Assembly (NCBI GenBank): GCA_021323695.1
Contig: JAJPKN010000051.1
Coordinates: 1 to 47,436, forward strand
Source of the DNA: Actinomycetota bacterium
GTDB lineage: Bacteria > Actinomycetota > Acidimicrobiia > Acidimicrobiales > Palsa-688
DNA length: 47,436 nt
Direction of reading: 5' to 3'
Position numbers and translations under genes: made by a program. The notes beneath the pieces were generated by a model. The model had not been told where the DNA came from. It saw only the letters and a list, made by a program, of their open reading frames with translations, and made no database searches. Below, piece by piece: positions 40,152 through 47,436 of the stretch (position 1 is the first letter of the stretch; each line of letters starts with the position of its first letter).

Positions 40152-41431
40152 CCCTGCCCCTGTGGCCCGGGGAGGGCACGGCACCAGCCGGTAGGGCCGA
40201 GCCCCGCCGCTTGAGCCTGGTCCACCTGGCCGGCGAGATCGCCCGGTCGGTCGCCGGGATCGGGCGAGTGGCGGTCGAGGGTGAGGTGCACCGTCCCCAG
40301 GTGTCGAAGGCAGGGTGGACCTATTTCACCCTGCGCGACCGGGCGGCCCAGATCGCGGTCATCTGCCCGGCTCGGGCCGCCAGGCGGTGCCGGGCGGTGA
40401 GCGGGGAGCGGGCGGTCGTCGTCGGCCGGCTCAGCTGGGACAACAACCGGGGCCAGCTGGCCCTCGAAGCCGAGGAGGTGACCCCGGTCGGCGAGGGTGC
40501 CGTGGCCGCCATGATCGCCGAGACGAGGCAGCGGCTGGTAGCCGACGGCCTGGTCGGCCGCCCTCGCCGCCCGCTGCCGCTCCTGCCCCGGGTGGTGGGC
40601 GTGCTTTGCGGCGCTGACGCTGCGGTGAGAAAGGACATCGAATCGGTCGTGGCGGCGCGCTTCGCCCGCTACCCCCTGGCGTTCGAAGAGACATTGGTCA
40701 GCGGGCCCGGGGCGGCGGCCGCCATCGTCGAAGCCCTCGGGCGCCTGGTGGCCCGCCCGGGCGTGGACGTGGTCATCCTGGCCCGGGGCGGCGGTGACGC
40801 CACCCAGCTGCTGCCCTGGAGCGACGAGGAACTGTGCCGGGCCATAGCCGCCTGCCCGGTCCCGGTGGTCTCGGCCATCGGCCACGAGGGGGACAGGCCC
40901 TTGTGCGACGAGGTGGCCGACCGGCGCTGCGGCACCCCCTCCATAGCGGCTCATGTGGTGGTCCCCGACCGAGAGGAGCTGGAGGGCCGGCTGGCCGACC
41001 TCGTGCGGGAAGCCCGGAGGGCACTTTTGCGCACCCACCAGTCGAGCCGGGACAGGCTCGGCCGGGTGGTGGTGCAGAGGGCTTTGGCGGCGGGCCTGGG
41101 ACGCGCCCGGGCCCAGTGCCGCCTGGCCGCCGACCGCTTGGCCTGGGCCAATCCTGGCCCCCAGGTGGCCGAGCGCAGGCGCCTGCTGGCCCGCTGCCAA
41201 TGGCGGGCCCCCTTGCGAGCACGGTTGGCCGCCAGCCACGACCGCCTCGACGGGCTGCGGCGCCAGGCTGAGGCCTTGTCGCCTCAGCAGGTGCTCAAGC
41301 GTGGCTTCGCCGTCGTGCGCCGCCAGGACGGCACCGTCGTGCGCCGGCCGTCGCAGGTGCAGGTCGGGGAACGCTTGGCCCTGGCGTTGGCCGAAGGCAG
41401 CCTGTCTGCCCGGGTGGAGGAGGACCGGTGA
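40148..41431 (+). CDS. xseA: Exodeoxyribonuclease VII large subunit
   Basis: A 427-residue XseA with an N-terminal OB fold (IGRVAVEGEVHRPQVSKAGW to YFTLRDRAAQIAV) and the catalytic domain (VVGVLCGADAAVRKDIESVV, VVILARGGGDATQLLPW, VSAIGHEGDRPLCDEVADRR). A coiled-coil region and the C-terminal QQVLKRGFAVVRRQDGTVVR follow. It degrades single-stranded DNA with XseB and acts in recombination and repair. The start overlaps the rpiB stop and its stop overlaps the xseB start. A cysteine or two replace usual residues in the nuclease domain but no key motif is missing. Confidence 0.93.
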   Translation: MTLPLWPGEGTAPAGRAEPRRLSLVHLAGEIARSVAGIGRVAVEGEVHRPQVSKAGWTYFTLRDRAAQIAVICPARAARRCRAVSGERAVVVGRLSWDNNRGQLALEAEEVTPVGEGAVAAMIAETRQRLVADGLVGRPRRPLPLLPRVVGVLCGADAAVRKDIESVVAARFARYPLAFEETLVSGPGAAAAIVEALGRLVARPGVDVVILARGGGDATQLLPWSDEELCRAIAACPVPVVSAIGHEGDRPLCDEVADRRCGTPSIAAHVVVPDREELEGRLADLVREARRALLRTHQSSRDRLGRVVVQRALAAGLGRARAQCRLAADRLAWANPGPQVAERRRLLARCQWRAPLRARLAASHDRLDGLRRQAEALSPQQVLKRGFAVVRRQDGTVVRRPSQVQVGERLALALAEGSLSARVEEDR

Positions 41432-41694
41432 CCGCCGAGTTCAACGCCGAGCTGTGCGGGGCGCCCGGGCCGCTGTCCTCGCTCACCTTCGAGCAGATCT
41501 TGGGCCTGCTGGAGTCGGTGGCCAACCGCCTGGCCAGCGGTGAGCTGGGCATAGAAGCCGCCGCCGACCTTTACGAACAAGCCGAGATCCTCCACGCGGC
41601 AGCCCAGGAGCGGCTGGCTGCCGTGGAGGCTCGCCTGGCTTCGCTGGCCCAGCCCGCCGAGCCCTCCCAGCCGTCCGCGAGCCGGCCCCAATAG
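41428..41694 (+). CDS. xseB: Exodeoxyribonuclease VII small subunit
   Basis: An 88-residue protein with the XseB helical hairpin: LTFEQILGLLESVANRLASG, then ELGIEAAADLYEQAEILHAA. The N-terminal 18 residues and the Ser/Pro-rich end are extensions. The start is GTG 41428, overlapping the xseA stop (GTGA). Several small subunits bind one XseA chain and are needed for activity. The gene ends 28 nt before the convergent metallophosphoesterase gene. Confidence 0.9.
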   Translation: MTAEFNAELCGAPGPLSSLTFEQILGLLESVANRLASGELGIEAAADLYEQAEILHAAAQERLAAVEARLASLAQPAEPSQPSASRPQ

Positions 41695-41695
41695 G

Positions 41696-41714
41696 CAGGG
41701 CCGGGCCGGCCCTG
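41696..41714. terminator. Shared terminator palindrome between convergent genes
   Basis: CAGGGCCGG (41696-41704) and CCGGCCCTG (41706-41714) are perfect inverted repeats around one base. The actual hairpin would have about a 7-bp stem. It sits in the 27-bp gap between xseB and the metallophosphoesterase gene and could terminate both. Confidence 0.45.
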
Positions 41715-41721
41715 GGCCCCC

Positions 41722-42981
41722 TCAAGCCCAGTGGTGCACCAGGCAGCGGTCGGCCAGCCGGCCCGGCGACCAGCGCCCCCACTGGCCGTTCATTGCCCGG
41801 CGGGTCGTTTCGGTCCAGCTCAGCACGTCCGGGCGAGCGGTCCGGCGCACGACTTGGAGCAGGCCGCCCTCGAACACCTTGTAGCCGGCCCACACGCCCG
41901 GGTAGTCCTTGGTCGAGCTCACCTCGGTGACCAGCACCGGCCCGTAGCGGTAGCAGCGGTTGCGGTGGCGGTGGCCGCAGCTCACCCAGCAGGTGCTCGC
42001 CACCCCGGCCTTGGCCAGCTCGGCGGCGAAAGCACGGCCTTCCCCAAAGGGGATGCCCGGCGGGTAGACGGTGGGGAAGGGCCACCGCTCGGGAGGGTGG
42101 TGCAGCCCTATCCAGGCTGGCCTCCCGCCCTCGGCGGCCAGGCGGGCCAGCTGGCGGGCCACCGGCTGGGGCAGCTGGCCGCGATGGAAGCGCTCCTCGC
42201 CGTGGGCGGTGCTGGCCAGCACGAGCCGGACGCCGGCGAGGTCCCGTGCCCAGGGCTGCCAGGGCACGACCGTCCCGTGGCGGGCGAGGACGGCCCGGAC
42301 GTTGACCCGGCTGTTGTTGTCGTGGTTGCCGAGCAGCGCCTCCACCGGGACCGGGCACCGGGCGAACAGAAGGGCCACGTCGCGCACCTCGGCGGCCGTC
42401 GTCAGGTTGGTCAGGTCCCCTTTGGCCACGATGACCTCTGCCCCCCAGGCAGCTGCCTCCTCGATGGCCGCCTCGAGCGCCCGCACCGGGTAGGGAACCG
42501 GCCCGTCCGGGCCGGCTGCGGCCCCCGCCTGGGCGTCGCGGACCCGGCCCATGACCCCGAAGCGGCGCTCGCCGATGTGCAGGTCGCTCACGGTGGCGAA
42601 CCGGCTGAGCAGCCGCCCCTCGGGTGGTCGCAGGGTCCGCAGCCGGCCGGCCAGGAACCTCGGCCGGCCGTCGGCCTTGGCCACGACGTCATAGCAGGTC
42701 CCCGGTTCCAGCCCTTCGACCAGCACCGAACCCGGCCCTCCGGCCCAGGCCGGGTCGAGGGCCCGCCCGCCTTCCCAGTACCGCCTCACGCCGGTGCACG
42801 CCGCCACGTCCACGGGGCCGTCGGGGACGCGGTCCAAGGCCAGCATGGCCTTGGGCGAGGCCTGCAGGCGGGCGGAAAAGTCGCCGACTTCGACCTCCAA
42901 GCCGGGGCCGGGCGACGCCCGCCACGCCAGCTGGGCCGAGCAGTCGTCGACGGCGAAGATCTCGATGGGCCAGCCCGTCAC
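41722..42981 (-). CDS. Calcineurin-like metallophosphoesterase
   Basis: A 419-residue protein. The N-terminal 125 residues look like a beta-sandwich lead-in with VLVEGLEPGTCYDVVAKADG, resembling a fibronectin III or purple-acid-phosphatase-type N domain. The metallophosphatase core follows with ATVSDLHIG, VIVAKGDLTN, ALLGNHDNNS, GLHHPPE and VSCGHRHRN, giving all five metal-ligand motifs. No signal peptide is seen, so it should be cytosolic. The substrate is unknown. It lies 13 nt after the aminopeptidase gene stop on the same strand. Confidence 0.9.
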   Translation of the reverse strand: MTGWPIEIFAVDDCSAQLAWRASPGPGLEVEVGDFSARLQASPKAMLALDRVPDGPVDVAACTGVRRYWEGGRALDPAWAGGPGSVLVEGLEPGTCYDVVAKADGRPRFLAGRLRTLRPPEGRLLSRFATVSDLHIGERRFGVMGRVRDAQAGAAAGPDGPVPYPVRALEAAIEEAAAWGAEVIVAKGDLTNLTTAAEVRDVALLFARCPVPVEALLGNHDNNSRVNVRAVLARHGTVVPWQPWARDLAGVRLVLASTAHGEERFHRGQLPQPVARQLARLAAEGGRPAWIGLHHPPERWPFPTVYPPGIPFGEGRAFAAELAKAGVASTCWVSCGHRHRNRCYRYGPVLVTEVSSTKDYPGVWAGYKVFEGGLLQVVRRTARPDVLSWTETTRRAMNGQWGRWSPGRLADRCLVHHWA

Positions 42982-42994
42982 CTGGCTCAGCTTG

Positions 42995-45571
42995 TCAGGC
43001 GCTCCTGCCCAGGACCGTTGCCAGCTGGCCCGCCACCCGCTGGCGCAAGGCGAGGTTGATCCCCAGCCGCTCGCGCGCCTGGGCCACCTTGCGCTCGCCC
43101 CTCAGCACCGGGTGGGAGTCGAGCCAAGCTGTGGCCCGGGCCGGCCAGTCACCACCGGCCCCGGCCAGCGCGGGCAGCAGCTCCAGCATCCGGTGGAAGC
43201 TGCTGGGTGGCCAGTGGGCGGTCATGTGGTCCCAGTTGGCCTCGATCACCTGCCAGGCCAGCGCGCACCCCTCCCGGCGCCCGAGCACCCCGGCCACCAA
43301 GTAAGGCGCGTCCTGGGTGCGGACCTCGTCCGACAGGGCCAGCTCCAAGGTCCGCTGGATGAGCTCGGGTTGGGAAAAGCCGGCCAAGGCGTGCAGGTAG
43401 CGCACCTCGTCCTGGGGGTTGGCCGCGTCCTTGTAGTGGGCATAGAGCCTCTCCCACTCGGGCTCGGCACCCCCCGCCGCTACCACCTGGGCGATGGCTG
43501 TCGCCAGGTCCGGGTGCATGGGGGAGCGCCGGGCGTCGGCGTCGTCCAGCCTCTGGCGGGCCTGGGCCCGCACCTCGGGGTCGGCGCCCAAGGCCCCGAG
43601 CAGCGTCACCAGGCGGGCGCGCAAGCGGGCCAGGCGCGGGTTGTGGCCCGTGCCCACCTCTTCGTCCCCCCAGCCCACATCAGCGAACGCGCTGGCTGCC
43701 AGCTGGCGGGCCCAGCGCCGGAGAGCGGGCAGTTCGTCCTCGTTGGCCACCACTTCGAGCAGACCCAACCCCGCGGCTATGGCCCCCCAGACGTCGGGGT
43801 CGCGGTCGGCTTGGAGCAGGGACCACAGCCGCACCGGGTCGCTCAGGGAGACCAGCCCGGCGATGGCCCCCGCCCACGTGTCGTTGACCAGGCCCAGGCG
43901 CTCGCGGGCATCGAGCTGGCCCAGGGCCGCGAACAGCCGCTGGCGCAGGCTGTCGCAGTAGTGGGCCCGGTAGGTGCCCCAAGCCCCCTCGTTGACCAGC
44001 ACCCACGCCGGTTCCCCGGCCAGGGGGACCACGGCCGAGCGCTTGTCGAGCAGGAGCTGGTGGTGGCGGACGGTGCCGTCGGCGGTGGCGTAGCGCAGGG
44101 TTACGGGGACCACCCACAGCCGGTCGCCCGGTGCGCCCTGGAACAGGAAGTGGCGCTGGGACAGCTGCAGGCTGGAGCGGTCGGTGCTCAGCTCGACGGT
44201 GACCAGGGGATGGCCGGGTTGGCTCACCCAGGTCCCCATGGTGGCCCGGACCGGCTCCCCCGAGGCGATCTCCAATGCGTCCCACAGGTCGGTGGTGGCG
44301 GCGTTGGCGTGGTGGTGGCGGTCGAGGTAGAGGTGGATGCCTCGGCGGAAGCTGTCCTCGCCCAGGTACCGCTCGATCATGCGCAGCACGCAGGCCCCCT
44401 TGTCGTAGGTGATCTCGTCGAACATGTCGTCGGCCTCTTCGGGCCGGCCCACCGGGTGCTCGATGGCCCGGGTCGAACGCAGGCCGTCGGTCGCCAGCGC
44501 CCGTGCCCGGTCGGCACCGAAGGACGTCCAGACCTCCCACTCCGGCTTGTAGGCGTCGGTCGTGAGCAGTTCCATGAAGGTGGCGAAGGCCTCGTTCAGC
44601 CAGATGCCGTCCCACCAGCGCATGGTCACCAGGTCGCCGAACCACATGTGGGCGGTCTCGTGGGCGACGACCGAGACGACCCGCTGGAGCTCGGCTTGGG
44701 AGGCGCGCTCGGGGTCGACGAGGAGGGCAGCCTCCCGGTAGGTGACCAAGCCCAGGTTCTCCATGGCCCCGGCGGCGAAGTCGGGCACGGCTATGTGGTC
44801 CAGCTTGTCCCCGGGGTAGGGCATGTCGAAATAGCCCCGGAGGAAAGAAAGGGCGTGAGCGGCTGCCTCCTCGGCCAGTCCCCGCAGGGCGCCGCGGCCG
44901 GGCACCGAGCCGATGCGCAGCGGCACGCCGTCCACCATCTTCGGGCTGGTCAGCTCGAACGGCCCGACCGCCATGGCCACCAGGTAGGTGGACATCTTGA
45001 CGGTGTCGGCGAACGTGGTCCGGCGCTTGCCGTTGCCCAGGCTCTCGCTGGAGATCTCCTGAGCGTTGGACAGCGCCGTCAGCCCCTCGTCGGCAATGAG
45101 CGTGACCCCGAAGGTCGCCTTCAGGTCGGGCTCGTCCCAGCAGGGGAAGGCCCGCCGGGCTTCGGTGGACTCGAAGTGGGTGGCCGCCACCCAACCTGAG
45201 CTCCCGTCCGGGGAGCGCCACCGGCTGCGGTAGAAGCCCCGCAGGAGGTCGTTCAGCTTCCCGGAGAAACGCAGGTGGAGCTGGTAGCGCCCCGGCTCGA
45301 GGGGGGAGCGGAGGCTGAGCACGGCTTGCTCTTCTTCGGGCCGGTAGGAGACCGCGGCTTCCTGCTCGTCGCCCTCGTGCGCGCTGGCCCGGGCTTCGCT
45401 GATGTCCAGTTCGGCCGCGTTCAGGACGACCTGGCTGGTAGAGGCCAGCACGCGGACGTCGACCGTCGCCTCGCCCCGGAAGGACGCGCTGGCCAGGTCG
45501 GGCTCGAAGACCAAGGCGTAGTGCTCGGGTAGGACATCCCTGGGCAAACGGTAAGGGGGGCGCTCGCTCAC
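42995..45571 (-). CDS. pepN: M1-family aminopeptidase N
   Basis: An 858-residue zinc aminopeptidase. The exopeptidase motif GAMENLG begins at 268. The zinc site is HETAH (304-308) with the third ligand Glu327 in WLNEAFATFME, 19 residues after the second His. The N-terminal beta-domain and the C-terminal ERAP1-like helical domain are complete. It removes N-terminal residues from peptides in the cytosol. ATG 45571 is preceded by a short purine-poor leader. Long open frames on the opposite strand are codon shadows. It lies upstream of and probably co-transcribed with the phosphoesterase gene. Confidence 0.94.
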   Translation of the reverse strand: MSERPPYRLPRDVLPEHYALVFEPDLASASFRGEATVDVRVLASTSQVVLNAAELDISEARASAHEGDEQEAAVSYRPEEEQAVLSLRSPLEPGRYQLHLRFSGKLNDLLRGFYRSRWRSPDGSSGWVAATHFESTEARRAFPCWDEPDLKATFGVTLIADEGLTALSNAQEISSESLGNGKRRTTFADTVKMSTYLVAMAVGPFELTSPKMVDGVPLRIGSVPGRGALRGLAEEAAAHALSFLRGYFDMPYPGDKLDHIAVPDFAAGAMENLGLVTYREAALLVDPERASQAELQRVVSVVAHETAHMWFGDLVTMRWWDGIWLNEAFATFMELLTTDAYKPEWEVWTSFGADRARALATDGLRSTRAIEHPVGRPEEADDMFDEITYDKGACVLRMIERYLGEDSFRRGIHLYLDRHHHANAATTDLWDALEIASGEPVRATMGTWVSQPGHPLVTVELSTDRSSLQLSQRHFLFQGAPGDRLWVVPVTLRYATADGTVRHHQLLLDKRSAVVPLAGEPAWVLVNEGAWGTYRAHYCDSLRQRLFAALGQLDARERLGLVNDTWAGAIAGLVSLSDPVRLWSLLQADRDPDVWGAIAAGLGLLEVVANEDELPALRRWARQLAASAFADVGWGDEEVGTGHNPRLARLRARLVTLLGALGADPEVRAQARQRLDDADARRSPMHPDLATAIAQVVAAGGAEPEWERLYAHYKDAANPQDEVRYLHALAGFSQPELIQRTLELALSDEVRTQDAPYLVAGVLGRREGCALAWQVIEANWDHMTAHWPPSSFHRMLELLPALAGAGGDWPARATAWLDSHPVLRGERKVAQARERLGINLALRQRVAGQLATVLGRSA

Positions 45572-45623
45572 GCCGACACCCTACGGCCCGTTGGCCCCGC
45601 TCCGCCAGCAGGGGTGGGTACCC

Positions 45624-46373
45624 CTAGCTCGGCTCCTCGTCGGGTTCGGGCGGGGGTAGGTAATCGAGGTCCAAGTCGGCCAGGCGCACCAAGGTCGAGG
45701 CCACCCACGCTCCCAGGGACGACAGCGTTGCCTCCGTGACCGCCCTCAGCTGGCGGGTTGTCGCCGCCCGGGAGCGCTGGCCGTCGCCGGAGCTGAGCTT
45801 GCGGGTGCCCCAAGCCGGCAGAGCCGTGCCATCGGGCAGCTCGCCGGCCCACGGTTCGCCTCCTTCGTGGGCGGTGGCTTCGGCCGGTAGCCGGTAGCCG
45901 CCCTCGTAAGCGACCTCCACCGCGAACTCGGCCGGCCCCCCCTCTTCCTCGTAGGCTTCCTCCACCACCGGCGCCGACCGGGCCAGGCTGTCGCCGCCGA
46001 TGCTGGGGCCGTCGGGCGGGAGGGCGGACAGGACCTTGCCCAGGGCGGGCCGGCTGGCCAGGCGCTGGGCCCGGAACACGACCTCGATGCCTATCTCCGG
46101 GGGATCCTCGACCGGCTCGCCGAGGGCCAGGGCCCGCCAGGCGGACTGGCTCCAGGTCGGCCAGTCGAGGCTGACGTCGGCGCTCACCCGGGGCGGGTCG
46201 CCGTCCCCGGGCAGGCTCACGGAGGTCTCCCAGGCCAGGTCCCCGGTCAGCAGGTCGGAGGTGAGGTGGTCGTCCTGGGCCGCCCGGTCGAGCAGGCTCT
46301 GGTCCAGGGCCGCCCGCAGCGCCCCGACCGTGTCCAAGAACAGGTGGTCAAGCATCAACCTCGGCCTCTTCAC
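45624..46373 (-). CDS. Hypothetical acidic protein
   Basis: A 249-residue protein not recognised as any family. It is rich in Asp, Glu, Ala and Leu. It has a helical start (MLDHLFLDTVGALRAALDQS), a beta-rich middle with LTSDLLTGDLAWETSVSLPG and IEVVFRAQRLA, and an amphipathic C-terminal helix followed by an acidic DYLPPPEPDEEPS tail. No signal peptide or membrane segment is seen. GTG 46373 has GAGG 8 nt upstream and is preferred over ATG 46355. The frame running on to 47132 is antisense to ychF. It is divergent from ychF with a 58-bp gap. Confidence 0.7.
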   Translation of the reverse strand: MKRPRLMLDHLFLDTVGALRAALDQSLLDRAAQDDHLTSDLLTGDLAWETSVSLPGDGDPPRVSADVSLDWPTWSQSAWRALALGEPVEDPPEIGIEVVFRAQRLASRPALGKVLSALPPDGPSIGGDSLARSAPVVEEAYEEEGGPAEFAVEVAYEGGYRLPAEATAHEGGEPWAGELPDGTALPAWGTRKLSSGDGQRSRAATTRQLRAVTEATLSSLGAWVASTLVRLADLDLDYLPPPEPDEEPS

Positions 46374-46431
46374 CGACAGTACCTCAGCCGCCGGGCCTGA
46401 TGGCCCCGGCTCCCGCCTGTAGCCTCGGCTC

Positions 46432-47436
46432 GTGGAACGCATCGGCCTGGTGGGCTTGCCCAACTCCGGCAAGTCCAGCCTCTTCAACGCCCTGACCGGA
46501 GGCTCGGCCCTGGTCGCCAGCCACCCCTTTTCGACCACCGAGACGAGCGTGGGCGTGGCCCTGGTCCCTGACCACCGCCTCGACGCCCTGGCCAAGATGA
46601 GCGCCTCCCGCAAGGTGGTCCACGCCGGGGTGGAATGGGTGGACATCGCCGGGCTGGTCGCGGGGTCGGCTTCCGGGGAGGGCTTGGGCAACCGGTTCCT
46701 GGCCGGTATCCGGGAGGCGGACGCCATCTGCCTCGTGCTGCGGGCCTTCGAGGACACCGCCGTGGCCGGCGGGGCCGACCCCCTCGAGGACCTGGGCGTG
46801 CTGGAGCTGGAGCTGGTGCTGGCCGACCTGGCCAGCGTGGAGGGCCAGCTGGAGCGCCGCCGCAAGGCGGCCAAGGCCGACCGGTCCCTGGAGGGCCAGG
46901 TGACGGCCCTCGAGGCGGTGCAGCGGTGCCTGGCCGAGGGGGTGCCCGTGTACCGCAGCTCCCTGGCGGCCGAGCAGCGGGAGGCGTTGAAGCCGTTCTT
47001 CCTGCTCACCAACAAGCCGGTCCTGGCCGTGGTAAACCTGGGCGAGGACGCACTGGCGGACGAGGCCCGCCTGGCTGAGGCCGTGTCCCACGAGCTGGGG
47101 GGCTCGGCTGAGGTGCTCGGGGTGAGCGTCAAGCTGGAGGCCGAGGCGGCCCAGCTGCCGGCCGCCGAGCGGGCCGAGCTGCTGGAAGGGCTCGGGTTGG
47201 GCGAGGGGGCGCTAGCCCGGGTGGCCCGAGCCGCCTACCGGCTGCTCGGGCGGCGGACCTTTTTCACCACCGGGGAGAAAGAGAGCCGGGCCTGGACCTT
47301 CAGGGCCGGTGCCAAGGCCCCCGAGTGCGCCGGGGTGATCCACTCCGACTTGCAACGGGGCTTCATCCGGGCCGAAGTGGTCCACTGGGACGAGCTGCTG
47401 GCCCACGGGTCCTGGGCGGCGGCCCGGGAGGCGGGC
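46432..47436 (+). CDS. ychF: YchF-type P-loop ATPase, 3' end outside window
   Basis: Only the first 335 codons are present. Walker A is GLPNSGKSS and switch I is HPFSTTETSVG. The Walker-B region is VEWVDIAGLVAGSASGEGLG, where DIAGL takes the place of DIAGLVKGA. The helical coiled coil is inserted at about 130-175. NKPVLAVVNLGED carries the NxxE motif that makes YchF prefer ATP. The C-terminal TGS domain has begun (TFFTTGEKESRAWTFRAGAK, IHSDLQRGFIRAEVV). YchF is a ribosome-associated, redox-sensitive regulator. The start is GTG 46432. The window ends just before the usual terminus, which should be a few dozen codons further. Confidence 0.93.
   Translation, partial: MERIGLVGLPNSGKSSLFNALTGGSALVASHPFSTTETSVGVALVPDHRLDALAKMSASRKVVHAGVEWVDIAGLVAGSASGEGLGNRFLAGIREADAICLVLRAFEDTAVAGGADPLEDLGVLELELVLADLASVEGQLERRRKAAKADRSLEGQVTALEAVQRCLAEGVPVYRSSLAAEQREALKPFFLLTNKPVLAVVNLGEDALADEARLAEAVSHELGGSAEVLGVSVKLEAEAAQLPAAERAELLEGLGLGEGALARVARAAYRLLGRRTFFTTGEKESRAWTFRAGAKAPECAGVIHSDLQRGFIRAEVVHWDELLAHGSWAAAREAG

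Noticed and set aside
42794..45199. An 801-codon plus-strand open frame across the aminopeptidase region
   Set aside because: It is the reverse-strand shadow of pepN, whose zinc and GAMEN motifs are intact. The shadow is Gly/Val/His/Gln-rich with no domain.
46374..47132. N-terminal extension of the hypothetical minus-strand protein into ychF
   Set aside because: It is antisense to ychF, is Ser/Arg-rich, and a GTG with a good ribosome-binding site exists at 46373.
1..47436. CRISPR array, rRNA or tRNA genes
   Set aside because: No regularly spaced 24-40 bp repeats with unique spacers were seen. I found no T-arm/anticodon arrangement, including near the terminator at 3047. A tRNAscan run would settle it.

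Overview
The window is very GC-rich DNA with high-GC wobble positions, GTG/TTG starts and many 4-nt start/stop overlaps. Gene content (short NAD-type glutamate dehydrogenase, mycobacterial-type RpiB, an ECF sigma factor fused to a zinc-binding anti-sigma-like domain, GntR and RsbW-like regulators, YchF, M1 aminopeptidase) points to an actinobacterium. An Acidimicrobiia-like lineage is my guess; the sequence alone does not prove it.

Left part (1-3700) is an accessory island. It holds a decayed ISL3 transposase, a two-gene unit of visibly lower GC (a J-domain/membrane/Mrr-nuclease fusion and an unknown protein), a gene remnant ending at a rho-independent terminator, and a truncated IS21 transposase with its 24-bp terminal repeats and a long hairpin. 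From 3732 to 6374 there is a two-component system (histidine kinase and OmpR-type regulator) next to a small secreted protein. Both upstream regions carry the same 11-bp-phased direct repeat, a probable operator. Two divergent secreted proteins follow (triple COG4315-type repeat; BNR/Asp-box propeller). Then come a cupin, an alpha/beta hydrolase fused to a LuxR-type HTH, a barrel plus zinc-ribbon protein, a PAP2 phosphatase, the sigma/anti-sigma fusion and a DUF2892 membrane protein.

The centre (15371-27886, minus strand) is one long catabolic operon: GntR regulator, xylose-type ABC importer (binding protein, ATPase, permease), family I CoA-transferase, enoyl-CoA hydratase, iron-type alcohol dehydrogenase, GH88 unsaturated glucuronyl hydrolase, aldehyde dehydrogenase, KDPG aldolase and KDG kinase. 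The last steps give a clear uronate-to-pyruvate/glyceraldehyde-3-phosphate route. The CoA-dependent genes inside it are unexplained. A semialdehyde dehydrogenase lies just upstream.

The right part has a 1-Cys peroxiredoxin; a thioredoxin/thioredoxin-reductase/ArsR operon with non-canonical redox and cofactor motifs and a palindrome inside its promoter; RtcB RNA ligase; an RsbW-like ATPase; and a two-gene unit resembling a CDI-type tRNA nuclease with a cognate partner. After these come a short-form glutamate dehydrogenase, rpiB-xseA-xseB, a metallophosphoesterase, aminopeptidase N, an unknown protein and ychF, which runs off the right edge.

Best candidates for something undescribed: the toxin/immunity-like pair at 35079-35980, the atypical thioredoxin system at 30786-32444, the mixed uronate/CoA operon, and the J-domain-Mrr island. 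No tRNA, rRNA or CRISPR array was seen.
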